Source: Blastococcus sp. CPCC 205250 (GTDB taxonomy: Bacteria; Actinomycetota; Actinomycetes; Mycobacteriales; Geodermatophilaceae). From it: a stretch of DNA of 64,000 nt. The DNA lies in the NCBI RefSeq assembly GCF_019799925.1, contig NZ_JABGCG010000001.1, forward strand, positions 310,001 through 374,000, given 5' to 3'. Positions within the stretch are counted from its first letter, which is position 1, and every line of letters begins with the position of its first letter. A program made the translations under genes and the position numbers. Shown here in pieces: positions 17,787 to 25,528 of this stretch. The notes under the pieces are model-generated. The model worked only from the letters and a program-made list of their open reading frames with translations. It did not search any database and was not told the DNA's origin.

Positions 17787-19385
17787 TCATGACTTGGCGC
17801 CGCTCTCGCTCAGCCAGCCGCGCAGCATCTGGGCGACCTCGTCCGGCCGCTCGCTGACCATGGTGGAGATCTCCCCGCGGACGCGGGCCCGCTCGGCGGC
17901 CTCCAGCTCCAGCGCGCGGTTGTCGGTGACCCGGTCGAGCACGGTGGTCTCGTCGCGCGTGCTCGCCACCCGCAGCCGCTCGAGCTCGGCCATGACGTCG
18001 TCGTCGAACTCCAGCGGCTCGTCCTCCTCCTCGCCCCGGCGGCGGCTGCGCAGCCACACGACGAGGACCAGCAGGGCGATGCCGAGCCCGATGGCGCCGG
18101 TCTTGACCAGCGACCACATCTGGGCGTTCTTCTCGGCCTCGCGGGCTGCCGCCATCTCCGCGGCGGCCTCGTCGGCGGCCGTGGTGTCGAAGGGCATGGA
18201 CGCGACGGAGATGTCGTCACCCCGGGCCTGGTCGAGCCCGACCGCGTTGCCGATGAGGTCCTGCACCTGGGCCTGGTTGAGGTTGCCGGCCACCGTGCCG
18301 TCCAGGACGACCGCGACGGTCAGCCGCTGGATCGCGCCGGGGGCGAACTCGGTGTTGGTCACCGTGGTGTTGACCGAGTTGTTCGCGGTGTTGCCCTCGG
18401 TGGTGTACGTCGAGTCACCGCCGCCGGCACCGGCGTCCGCGGCGTTCTCCGGGCCGAGCACGCCACCCACCGCGGCACCGCTGCCGGTGTACTCCTCGCT
18501 GGTGTTCTGCTCCGACAGCGGAGGGGCGCCGCTGTCGGCGTAGACGGTGGAGTTCTCCTGGGTGCGGTTCATGTCGACGTCGGCGCGCACCGAGACGCGG
18601 GCGTGGCCCGGGCCGAGCACGGTGTCCAGGATCTCCTGGGCGTTGGCGGCCAGCCGGGACTCGTAGTCGGTCTCCACCTGCGAGCGCGCGTCGCCGGACG
18701 CCGCGGTCACGCCCTGTCCGGCGGCCGACAGCAGCTGGCCCGAGGTGTCGCTGACCGTGACCTGCTCGGGGGACATCCCCTCGATGCTGGAGGCCACCAG
18801 GTTGGTGACCGACTGGATCTGCTGGCCCGACAGCTGGGTGCCCGGCGCGAGGTCCAGCAGCACCGAGGCCGTGGGGTCCTCCTCGTCGGTGGCGAAGACC
18901 TCGTCCTTGGGCAGCGCCACGTGCACCACGGCCTGGCGGACGCCCTCGAGCGACTCCAGGGTGTTGGCCAGCTCGCCCTCGATGGCCCGCTGGTACTGGG
19001 TCTGCTGCTGGAACTCGCTGGTGGTGATCCCCTGCTCGTCCAGCAGCGCGTACCCGGTGTCCGAGCCGGCGGGCAGGCCCTTGCCGCTCATCGCCAGGCG
19101 CAGGTCGTAGACCTGCTCGTTGGGCACGAGGATCGTGCCGCCGCCGTCGGCGAGCTCGTAGGAGGCGCCGCTGGCGTTGAGCTCGTCGACGATCGCCGAG
19201 GCGTCGGTCGAGGCGAGGTTGCTGAACAGCGGCGCCATGGTCGGCGTCGTGATCCAGTTGTAGAAGAAGAACCCGCCGAGTCCGAGCCCGGCGACGAGCA
19301 GGCCGATGACGACCTTCTGCCCGAGGCTGATCGTCTCCAGTGCGGAGCGGAGCCGCCCGAGCGGGCCGGCGAGTGCTGCGGGCAT
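17787..19385 (-). CDS. fliF: Flagellar MS-ring protein FliF
   Basis: FliF forms the MS ring. The 532-aa protein has an N-terminal membrane helix (about 25-45), RBM domains with the secretin/YscJ-type region (residues about 50-230), a Ser/Gly/Thr-rich loop (about 290-345), a second membrane helix (about 440-460), and the C-terminal FliG-binding tail (PDEVAQMLRGWL). ATG at 19385 overlaps the fliE stop by one base. All features expected of the family are present. Confidence 0.97.
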   Translation of the reverse strand: MPAALAGPLGRLRSALETISLGQKVVIGLLVAGLGLGGFFFYNWITTPTMAPLFSNLASTDASAIVDELNASGASYELADGGGTILVPNEQVYDLRLAMSGKGLPAGSDTGYALLDEQGITTSEFQQQTQYQRAIEGELANTLESLEGVRQAVVHVALPKDEVFATDEEDPTASVLLDLAPGTQLSGQQIQSVTNLVASSIEGMSPEQVTVSDTSGQLLSAAGQGVTAASGDARSQVETDYESRLAANAQEILDTVLGPGHARVSVRADVDMNRTQENSTVYADSGAPPLSEQNTSEEYTGSGAAVGGVLGPENAADAGAGGGDSTYTTEGNTANNSVNTTVTNTEFAPGAIQRLTVAVVLDGTVAGNLNQAQVQDLIGNAVGLDQARGDDISVASMPFDTTAADEAAAEMAAAREAEKNAQMWSLVKTGAIGLGIALLVLVVWLRSRRRGEEEDEPLEFDDDVMAELERLRVASTRDETTVLDRVTDNRALELEAAERARVRGEISTMVSERPDEVAQMLRGWLSESGAKS

Positions 19386-19726
19386 CAGATGGGCATCCTC
19401 ATGATCTCAGTGAAGGCCTCGACCGCCTTGTTCTTGAGCGTCACGAACATCTCGGTGGTCAGCGACGCCTCCTGGGCGGCGATCATGTAGTCGTGCACGT
19501 CCTTGAGGTCGCCGGTGGCGGCCTGGACGGCGAGGGAGTCGGCGTTGGCCTGCGCCCCCTGGACGTTCTCGATGGCGCCGGTGAGGACGTCGGCGAAGCC
19601 GTTCTCGGCGGCGGACACGGCCGGCGCCTGGGTGGCGGCGGCGGCAGCGTCGACCGCCCCGGCACCGCCGATCGCCCCGATGCTGGGGAACGACGGCATC
19701 GAGATGCCGCCGATGGGGAACGTCAT
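19385..19726 (-). CDS. fliE: Flagellar hook-basal body protein FliE
   Basis: FliE links the MS ring to the rod. The 113-aa product has an Ala/Gly-rich N-terminus and the conserved C-terminal helices (VHDYMIAAQEASLTTEMFVTLKNKAVEAF, given here as the family region, ending EIMRMPI). Position flgB-flgC-fliE-fliF is the standard order. ATG at 19726; stop overlaps fliF start. Confidence 0.95.
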   Translation of the reverse strand: MTFPIGGISMPSFPSIGAIGGAGAVDAAAAATQAPAVSAAENGFADVLTGAIENVQGAQANADSLAVQAATGDLKDVHDYMIAAQEASLTTEMFVTLKNKAVEAFTEIMRMPI

Positions 19727-19728
19727 GG

Positions 19729-20127
19729 TCAGCCCTTCCCGAGGTTGAGCGCGGCGCGGTAGGCGTCCGTCGCCCGCTCGACCGACGCGAGGTTGGCCTG
19801 GTAGCCGCGCTGCGCCATGATCAACTGGGTCATCTGCTCACCGAGGTCGATGTCCGGGTAGCGGACGTAGCCCTCGGTGTCGGCCAGCGGGTGGGTCGGC
19901 TCGTAGACCAGCCGGCCCTCGCCGCTGCCGAACTCCGCGCCGGCGACGCGGACGCCGCCCTCGCCGGTGCCGTAGTCCACGGCCTGGGCGACGACGAAGC
20001 GCTCCTTGAACGCCTCGCCGTCGGTGGAGCTCACCGTGTTGATGTTCGCGATGTTGTCCGAGACGGCGTCCAGCCACTTGCGGTGGGCGTAGAGGCCGGT
20101 GCCGGAGATGTTGAGGGCGTCGAACAC
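19729..20127 (-). CDS. flgC: Flagellar rod protein FlgC
   Basis: FlgC is a proximal rod subunit. The 132-aa product has the N-terminal D0 helix (FDALNISGTGLYAHRKWLDAV, then NIANINTVSS) and the C-terminal helix with LIMAQRGYQANLASVERA. The start is GTG at 20127, one base after the flgB stop codon, so translation is coupled. Length is typical. Confidence 0.95.
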   Translation of the reverse strand: MFDALNISGTGLYAHRKWLDAVSDNIANINTVSSTDGEAFKERFVVAQAVDYGTGEGGVRVAGAEFGSGEGRLVYEPTHPLADTEGYVRYPDIDLGEQMTQLIMAQRGYQANLASVERATDAYRAALNLGKG

Positions 20128-20128
20128 G

Positions 20129-20476
20129 TCACTGCGTCCTGAGTGCCGAGCGCAGGAGCCCGTACTTGCCGTCGAGCGCGTTGAGGGCCAGCTGGTAGCG
20201 CAGCCCGGTCTCGGTGGCGATGACGGTCTCGCTGTCGAGGTTCACGTTGTTGCCGTTGGTGTTGGTCGGCTCGAGGGAGCGCGCGACCGACCCGCCGGTG
20301 ACGCCGGGCGTCTTCCCGGAGCGGAGCTCGCTGCGCAGCGTGGACTCGAAGTCGCTGCGGCCGGCGAGGTAGCCCGGGGTGTTGATGTTGGAGATGTTGT
20401 CGTTCGTGACGCGCTGCCGTTGCGCCAGCCCGGAGAGGGCCGCGTGCAGCGTCGTCGTCGTGACGTCGCCGATCAT
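20129..20476 (-). CDS. flgB: Flagellar rod protein FlgB
   Basis: FlgB is the most proximal rod subunit. The 115-aa product shows the family pattern LAQRQRVTNDNISNINTPGYLA near residue 15 and a C-terminal helix (ETGLRYQLALNALDGKYG). ATG at 20476 begins the protein; upstream in-frame sequence is intergenic. It is the first gene of the long unit running to flgE and is preceded by a 354-bp non-coding stretch with a candidate promoter. Confidence 0.95.
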   Translation of the reverse strand: MIGDVTTTTLHAALSGLAQRQRVTNDNISNINTPGYLAGRSDFESTLRSELRSGKTPGVTGGSVARSLEPTNTNGNNVNLDSETVIATETGLRYQLALNALDGKYGLLRSALRTQ

Positions 20477-20629
20477 CGGGCAGCACCCGGACGGGCGGAG
20501 CCCCGACCAGCAGAGCGCAGGCGGGCAGGACGGCAGGACACGACGGGCCTCCGGGTACGCAGAAGACACTCGCGAGCGAGTGGGGGGCCGCCGATCCGTG
20601 GCGAAGATGGTGCTGTCCGTGCAGGGAGG

Positions 20630-20658
20630 ACATCGGCAGTGCGGCCGGGACGGGTGAC
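20630..20658 (-). promoter_or_regulatory. Candidate sigma28-like promoter of the flgB unit
   Basis: On the minus strand GTCACC (20653-20658) is followed after 15 bp by GCCGATGT (20630-20637). Spacing and the -10 match the flbD and fliC promoters; the -35 matches only partly. The leader to the flgB ATG would be about 145 nt, longer than usual. Confidence 0.45.
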
Positions 20659-20780
20659 CGCCGGGGCGCACTGGGGTGACGGCCGGGACGCGCGGTCCGG
20701 ACGGGCCGGCCGGGGGCGGCGGGAGCGCTGTGACGTGCGGGGCGGCTACCGCCGTGCGCCGGAGGACCCACGAACGCCGA

Positions 20781-20812
20781 CGACCGGGCCCGCCGTGTGG
20801 CGGACCCGGTCG
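20781..20812 (-). terminator. Hairpin ending the fliD-fliS-FliT-like unit
   Basis: Arms CGACCGGGCCCGCC and GGCGGACCCGGTCG pair over 14 bp with one wobble-type mismatch around a GTGT loop. It lies 19 nt past the stop of the FliT-like gene. Confidence 0.65.
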
Positions 20813-20830
20813 AGGGGAGGAGAGAGGGAC

Positions 20831-21178
20831 TTACATCGCCCGGTCGACGAAGGCGGCGGCGGGGCGGGTGCGGGCGTAGGACATCCGCGCCGCGAGGTCG
20901 CGCTGCTGGCGCGACTGGAGGATCCGCTCGGCGAGCTCCTCGGCGACCGCGAGCTGGTGCTGCAGCAGCCGGGCGGCGCGCTCCCGGAGGTCCATGGGCA
21001 GCGCGTCGAGGTGCGAGGGCGGCGTCCAGTCGGCGGTGCGCCGGCCCCAGGCCGCGATGTCCTCGGTCCGGCCGGCGTCCAGCGACTCCTTGGCGGCGAG
21101 GACCTCGCCCTCCATCTCCTCGAGGACGGTCGCCCACTCGGCGGACGAGCCCTCGGGGGAGGGGCGGCCGGCGGTCAT
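20831..21178 (-). CDS. Small helical protein after fliS, probable FliT-like chaperone
   Basis: The 115-aa product is charged and mostly helical (WATVLEEMEGEVLAAKESL, then a long Arg/Gln/Glu helix). I see no diagnostic motif. Its position immediately downstream of fliS, with a four-base overlap (ATGA), is where Gram-positives encode the FliD chaperone FliT, and its size and helix content fit. The end is the last gene before a strong hairpin. Function is inferred from context; it could equally be another export chaperone. Confidence 0.65.
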   Translation of the reverse strand: MTAGRPSPEGSSAEWATVLEEMEGEVLAAKESLDAGRTEDIAAWGRRTADWTPPSHLDALPMDLRERAARLLQHQLAVAEELAERILQSRQQRDLAARMSYARTRPAAAFVDRAM

Positions 21179-21573
21179 GCCGAGGCCGTGACCGCGGCGG
21201 TGGCCATGCTGGCGGCGGCCTGACGCCAGGCGTCGCGCAGCGGCTCCACGACGAGCAGGCACGAGGCGACCCGGTTCTTGTCCGCCTTGACGTTGGCCTG
21301 CACCAGCTCGGTGAGCAGCCAGCTGTAGAGGGAGGCCAGGCGCGGCCCGCCCTCCCACGCGTCGACCTGCAGGCTGCTGCGCAGCTCGATCACGATCTCC
21401 TGCGCGTGGTTGAGCTGCTCGCCGGCGGCCTCCCGGTCGCCTGCACCGAGGGCGGCCTGCGCGCGGTCCAGGTCGAGGGCCAGCCGGTCGTAGAGCATGA
21501 CCAGGAGCTGCTGCGGCGACGCGGTGGTGACCGTGTCCCCGAGGTAGCGGGCGCGGAGCGAGGCAGTGCTCAT
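21175..21573 (-). CDS. fliS: Flagellin export chaperone FliS
   Basis: FliS binds the C-terminus of flagellin and prevents premature polymerisation; in Bacillus it also helps free FliW. The 132-aa product has the family pattern (RYLGDTVTTASPQQLLVMLYDRL) followed by helices with LNHAQEIVIELRSSLQ and LYSWLLTELVQANVK. ATG at 21573, 61 nt after fliD. The last four bases overlap the downstream gene. Confidence 0.96.
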   Translation of the reverse strand: MSTASLRARYLGDTVTTASPQQLLVMLYDRLALDLDRAQAALGAGDREAAGEQLNHAQEIVIELRSSLQVDAWEGGPRLASLYSWLLTELVQANVKADKNRVASCLLVVEPLRDAWRQAAASMATAAVTASA

Positions 21574-21634
21574 GAGGTGCGGATCTCCTGGGTCAACGTC
21601 GGGGGAGCGGCGTCGGTGGGGGACGGGAGGGGGC

Positions 21635-23002
21635 TCAGGACCACTTGGGCAGGGCCGAGAGCTGGCCGGCCAGCCAGGTGGACTGGTTCTGCAGCGTGCC
21701 GAGCGCAGTCTCCATCGCGGTGAACTGGCGGGTCAGGTTCTCCTTGCGCAGGGCCAGCCGGAGGTCCCAGCTGGCGATGCGCTCCTGGAGGTCCTTGGCC
21801 GTGCTCTCGGTGCTCTTGACCAGGAGGGTGAGCGTGCCGGTGCTCGCGTCCGACGCGGACTTCGCCAGCGCCTGGATCTGCGCGGAGAGGCCAACCGGCT
21901 GGGCCGTGGTGCCGCTGCCGGTCGTCTTCGTCAGGAACTCGCGGGTGGCGGCGGGGTCCGCGGCCATCGCGGTGCCGAAGGCGCTCTTGTCGAACGTCAG
22001 CTTGCCCTCCTTGGTGAGGGCGATCCCGATGCTGGAGGCGGACTTCCCGTTGACGCCCGACGAGACCATGTCGAGGATCCGGCCGGCCAGGTTCCGCAGG
22101 GTGCTGTCGCCCTGGAGCGTCGCCGTGGTGCTGTCCTTGGCGGTGTAGTCGGTGATGACCTGCAGGGCGTTGTTCGCCGCGTCGACGAGGGCCTGCACCT
22201 TGGAGGCCGTGGCGTCGGCGTCGCGGGCCACGCCCACCGTGGCCGTCTCGCCGGCCTTCGACACCGTGAGGGTGGTGTCGGGCAGCAGCCCGCTGAACGT
22301 GTTGGTCGGGGAGGTGACCTCGTAGGCGCCGGTGCCCGAGCCGATGGAGAGCTTGGCATCGACCCCCGTGGTGAGGTCGGCGAAGGCCGGACCGCTGGTC
22401 ACCGAGAAGACCCCGGCGGCACCGCTGGTGTTCGTCGTCAGCTGCATGCGGTACTTGCCCTCGGACACCTGGACGACCGAGGCGGTCAGGCCGAGCCCGG
22501 TCTTGCCGTTGATCGCGGCGGCAGCCTCGGTGAGGCTCGTGCTCCCGCTGGCATCGGTGTCGAGGGCGATCGTGGTCGTCGTCGCGCCGATCTTGACGTC
22601 GATGGACGTGGACCCGAAGTCGGTGTCTGCGGCAGCGGTCTTCCCGGCCGGTGCGGCGAAGACGGTGTTGCTGCGCACGGAGTGGGTGGTGGCCAGGTTC
22701 GCCACGGTGAACGTCAGGGAGCCGGCGAGCGCGCTCGAGCCGGCGGTGGCCGTGACGGAGGGGTTGGAGCTGGTCGCCTTGGTGGCGGTCCACGCCGCGT
22801 CCGTGGCCAGCGCCGCGGCGGCGCTGTTGAGGGAGTCGAACCGCAGGTTGACGGCGCGGTAGCCGTTGCCGTCGCCGGTGTTCGTGACGAGCTTGTTCTT
22901 CAGGAGGGTCTGGGGGTTGGCCTCGACCTGCATCAGCTGGCTGATGAGGTTGGCGGTGTCCATGCCGGAGATCAGGCCGACGCTCGTGCTCATGCCTGCC
23001 AT
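21635..23002 (-). CDS. fliD: Flagellar filament cap protein FliD
   Basis: FliD caps the filament and folds incoming flagellin. The 455-aa protein has the N-terminal FliD region (VGLISGMDTANLISQLMQVEANPQTLLKNKL), a Thr/Ala/Ser-rich central variable domain, and the C-terminal conserved region ending with a coiled-coil (LRLALRKENLTRQFTAMETALG). ATG at 23002 follows AGGAGG; a second ATG three codons later is possible. It leads fliS and the FliT-like gene. Confidence 0.96.
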   Translation of the reverse strand: MAGMSTSVGLISGMDTANLISQLMQVEANPQTLLKNKLVTNTGDGNGYRAVNLRFDSLNSAAAALATDAAWTATKATSSNPSVTATAGSSALAGSLTFTVANLATTHSVRSNTVFAAPAGKTAAADTDFGSTSIDVKIGATTTTIALDTDASGSTSLTEAAAAINGKTGLGLTASVVQVSEGKYRMQLTTNTSGAAGVFSVTSGPAFADLTTGVDAKLSIGSGTGAYEVTSPTNTFSGLLPDTTLTVSKAGETATVGVARDADATASKVQALVDAANNALQVITDYTAKDSTTATLQGDSTLRNLAGRILDMVSSGVNGKSASSIGIALTKEGKLTFDKSAFGTAMAADPAATREFLTKTTGSGTTAQPVGLSAQIQALAKSASDASTGTLTLLVKSTESTAKDLQERIASWDLRLALRKENLTRQFTAMETALGTLQNQSTWLAGQLSALPKWS

Positions 23003-23040
23003 ACCGGTTCCTCCTGGGTGGGTCAGCTGGTGATGCGGAT

Positions 23041-23070
23041 GAGGGGGGAGGCCCGGAGGCCTCCCCCCTC
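23041..23070 (-). terminator. Perfect hairpin downstream of flagellin
   Basis: Thirteen-bp perfect arms (GAGGGGGGAGGCC and GGCCTCCCCCCTC) around a 4-nt loop lie 50 nt after the fliC stop and before fliD. It should make flagellin mRNA largely monocistronic. Confidence 0.75.
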
Positions 23071-23119
23071 ACCTGGTGCTACGGGTGGTGCTGGGTCGTG
23101 CTGGGTGCTACGCCGCGGA

Positions 23120-24292
23120 TCAGCGGAGCAGGCTCAGGACACCCTGGGGGACCTGGTTGGCCTGGGCCAGCATGGCGGTGCCGGCCTGGGTCAGGATCTG
23201 GGTCCGGGTGAAGTTGGTCATCTCCTGGGCCATGTCCGTGTCGCGGATCCGGCTCTCCGACGCGGTCAGGTTCTCCACCGCGACGTTGAGGTTGTTGATG
23301 GTGTGCTCGAACCGGTTCTGGATGGCACCCAGGTCGGCCCGCGTGTTCGACACCGTCTTGATCGCCGCGTCGATCTTCTTCAGGCCCTCGCTGGCACCCG
23401 TGGACTGGGTGAAGGTCAGGGCGTAGGCCCCCTCACCGGTGGCGGCGGTGGGGGTCTTGGCCGTGAAGGTGACCGAGCCGCCGGCGATCGCGGCGGTCAC
23501 GTCCGTGCCGAAGACGTTCTTGACGGCGTCCTGCAGAGCGGTCAGACGGGCGGCGGTGGCGGCGGTGTCGCCGTACGAGACCGAGGACAGGTCCAGGGTC
23601 TTGCCGTTCATCGACAGCGTGCCGTTCAGCTTGCTGAACTCCTCGGCGTTGGCCAGGTTGGCCTCCGTCGTCGCGACGTTGATCGCGGCGGCGGTGGCCG
23701 TGCCGACGCCGGTGTAGGCGGCGGCGGTCGAGGTGGCGGTGATGCCGGCGGCGGCCGTGGTGACGTCCACGCCGTTCACGTCGAGGCCGATGGCACCCAT
23801 GCCGGTGCCGACCTTGACGGCGATGGTCTCGCCGACGTTGGCACCGACCTGGAAGCTGCCGTTGTACTTGCCGTCCAGCAGCTTCGTGCCGTTGAAGGTC
23901 GTCGTGTCCTGGATGCGGGTCAGCTCGTTCTTCAGCTGGCCGATCTCGGACTGGATGTTCTTCTTGGCGTCGTCGTTGAGCCCACCGCCGTTGCTGGCCT
24001 GGACGGTCAGGTCGCGCATGCGCTGGAGGATCTTGTGCGTCTCGGTGAGCGCACCTTCAGCGGTCTGCACGACCGACACGCCGTCCTGGGTGTTGCGGAC
24101 GGCGACCTTGAGGCCACCGATCTGCGAGCGCAGGCCCTCGGAGATGGCCAGGCCCGCGGCGTCGTCCGCCGCGCGGTTGATGCGGAAGCCGGAGGAGAGC
24201 TTCTCCAGCGACTTGCTCATCTGCCCGTCGGTGATCGACAGGTTGCGGTACGAGTTCATCGCCGCGATGTTGTTGTTGACGCTGAGACCCAT
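23120..24292 (-). CDS. fliC: Flagellin FliC/Hag
   Basis: This is the filament subunit. The 390-aa protein has the conserved D0/D1 N-terminus (SLEKLSSGFRINRAADDAAG, then GLAISEGLRSQIGGL) and C-terminus (TASESRIRDTDMAQEMTNFT, ending QVPQGVLSLLR), with a variable Ala/Thr-rich centre (about 150-290) that is the likely surface and glycosylation region. ATG at 24292 follows AAGGAGGAA. It has its own sigma28-like promoter (24362-24390), a leader with two CsrA-type sites, and a terminator, so it looks like a separately regulated, highly expressed gene. Confidence 0.97.
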   Translation of the reverse strand: MGLSVNNNIAAMNSYRNLSITDGQMSKSLEKLSSGFRINRAADDAAGLAISEGLRSQIGGLKVAVRNTQDGVSVVQTAEGALTETHKILQRMRDLTVQASNGGGLNDDAKKNIQSEIGQLKNELTRIQDTTTFNGTKLLDGKYNGSFQVGANVGETIAVKVGTGMGAIGLDVNGVDVTTAAAGITATSTAAAYTGVGTATAAAINVATTEANLANAEEFSKLNGTLSMNGKTLDLSSVSYGDTAATAARLTALQDAVKNVFGTDVTAAIAGGSVTFTAKTPTAATGEGAYALTFTQSTGASEGLKKIDAAIKTVSNTRADLGAIQNRFEHTINNLNVAVENLTASESRIRDTDMAQEMTNFTRTQILTQAGTAMLAQANQVPQGVLSLLR

Positions 24293-24296
24293 GGGG

Positions 24297-24348
24297 TTCC
24301 TCCTTGGATGGGGTCCGGATCGTGCTCCCGCTGCATCCGTGCTGCGGG
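24297..24348 (-). promoter_or_regulatory. Two candidate CsrA-binding sites in the flagellin leader
   Basis: The minus-strand leader contains a hairpin at 24327-24348 (CCCGC/GCGGG stem, an A-A mismatch, then GCA/TGC) whose loop presents CGGA within ACGGAT, matching the ANGGAN core of CsrA targets. A second core, AAGGAG (24300-24305), is the Shine-Dalgarno itself. The arrangement resembles the Bacillus hag leader, where CsrA at the Shine-Dalgarno blocks translation until FliW sequesters CsrA. Binding is inferred. Confidence 0.6.
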
Positions 24349-24361
24349 CCCTGCAGAGGTT

Positions 24362-24390
24362 GTTTCGGTCGGCCGCCCCCGGGTCTTGAG
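24362..24390 (-). promoter_or_regulatory. Sigma28-like promoter of flagellin
   Basis: On the minus strand CTCAAG (24385-24390) is followed after exactly 15 bp by ACCGAAAC (24362-24369). The -35 is identical to that of the flbD promoter. The predicted transcription start lies at about 24353, right before the leader hairpin. Confidence 0.65.
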
Positions 24391-24463
24391 GCGAACGGTG
24401 CGGGATTTCCCGCTGGGGTCACCCGGCCGTGGTCGTCCGGGCGTTCCCCGTCACCCGGGTGGG

Positions 24464-25528
24464 TCAGGCGTACCTGCGCCGGGCGCGGGCGGAGTGGTCC
24501 AGCGCCTGCCGCCAGGCGGCCACCCACCGCTCGGCGGTGTGCTCGGTCAGGTGCCCGGCGAGGACGGCCTCGTGGTTGCGGGCGGCGTGCTCCCGCCGAC
24601 CGTCGGGGTTCTCGACGGCACCGACGAGGGCCTTCGCCCAGTCCTTGGGGTTGCGGGCCCGGCGCCCGAGGCCCAGCCGCTCGTACTCCGCACTGGGGGA
24701 CCGGGCGAACCAGACGCCACGCGCGGAGTACTCGAGCGCCTTGAGCCAGCTCTTGGAGGTGTTGAACCGGTCGATCCGCAACGGCGCGATGCCGATGTCG
24801 ATGTGCTCGCCGATGGCGGTCGTGTAGTTGTCGATGCCCTCGATCCACGGCACCTCGTCGGGGTCCAGGGTGAGCCCCAGTCGCTTCTGCGCGTCGCCCT
24901 TCTGGCCGAGCACCGTGAACCGGCTCCGCCCCCGAGTGCGGTCCAGGGCCTGCTGGAGCCCCGAGCCGACCTCCTGCAGGTCGTAGGGGTGGAAGTACAC
25001 GCTGCCGGTCCACCCGATGGTGGCCACCTCCGGCGCACGCTCGTAGGCCGGGGGCAGTTCGGCGATCCGCCGGGGGATGGCGTTCGGGATGACCGCGCCA
25101 CGGCCGTGGGAGGCGTACTCGTCCAACAGCGCCGGCGTCGTCGTCGTCACCAGGTCCGCCTCGCGGGCGCAGTCGGCCGCGCGCCGCCCCGAACCCCTGC
25201 GCACGAGCACCTCGTGGGCGGGGGACCCGAACGGGACACCGGACAGCAGGTCGTCCATCTCGACGACGACGGCCACGCCCTGGTCCTGCAGGACCCGGAT
25301 CGTCTGCAGCATCGCCACGGTCTTGGGGAGCTGGAGCACGACGACGTCGGCGCCGCGGGCGTCGGCGTCGTAGACCTCGCCACCCTCGCCCGGGCGGACC
25401 ATCGTCTCGATGCCGACGGTCGTCTCGATCTCGACCCCGAACCCGGCCGCCTCGATGGCGAGCACGGGTTCGCGGACGCGGTAGTAGTCCTGGGCGCCCT
25501 GGCCGGCGTGCATCAGGAGCACCTTCAT
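24464..25528 (-). CDS. Glycosyltransferase, possibly flagellin-modifying
   Basis: The 354-aa product has a GT-B style layout: an N-terminal Rossmann-like half (MKVLLMHAGQGAQDYYRVREP), an acidic segment EMDDLLSGVPFG near residue 90, a second half with VATIGWTGSVYFHPYDL and TSKSWLKALEYSARGVWF, and Glu/Lys residues placed as in GT4-like sugar-nucleotide sites. Its ATG overlaps the fliA stop as ATGA, and flagellin lies directly downstream, so it is made together with FliA. This context suggests glycosylation of flagellin or another filament protein. Donor and acceptor cannot be told from sequence. Confidence 0.75.
   Translation of the reverse strand: MKVLLMHAGQGAQDYYRVREPVLAIEAAGFGVEIETTVGIETMVRPGEGGEVYDADARGADVVVLQLPKTVAMLQTIRVLQDQGVAVVVEMDDLLSGVPFGSPAHEVLVRRGSGRRAADCAREADLVTTTTPALLDEYASHGRGAVIPNAIPRRIAELPPAYERAPEVATIGWTGSVYFHPYDLQEVGSGLQQALDRTRGRSRFTVLGQKGDAQKRLGLTLDPDEVPWIEGIDNYTTAIGEHIDIGIAPLRIDRFNTSKSWLKALEYSARGVWFARSPSAEYERLGLGRRARNPKDWAKALVGAVENPDGRREHAARNHEAVLAGHLTEHTAERWVAAWRQALDHSARARRRYA

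Larger units (their letters stand above)
20477..20830. other. 354-bp intergenic region upstream of flgB
   Basis: This is the only gene-free stretch above 300 bases. It holds the hairpin that ends the fliD-fliS-FliT-like unit (20781-20812), a sigma28-like promoter (20630-20658) and, within the presumed 150-nt leader, a small palindrome with arms CACTCGC and GCGAGTG (20567-20582). I see no convincing coding region in it. Confidence 0.7.
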
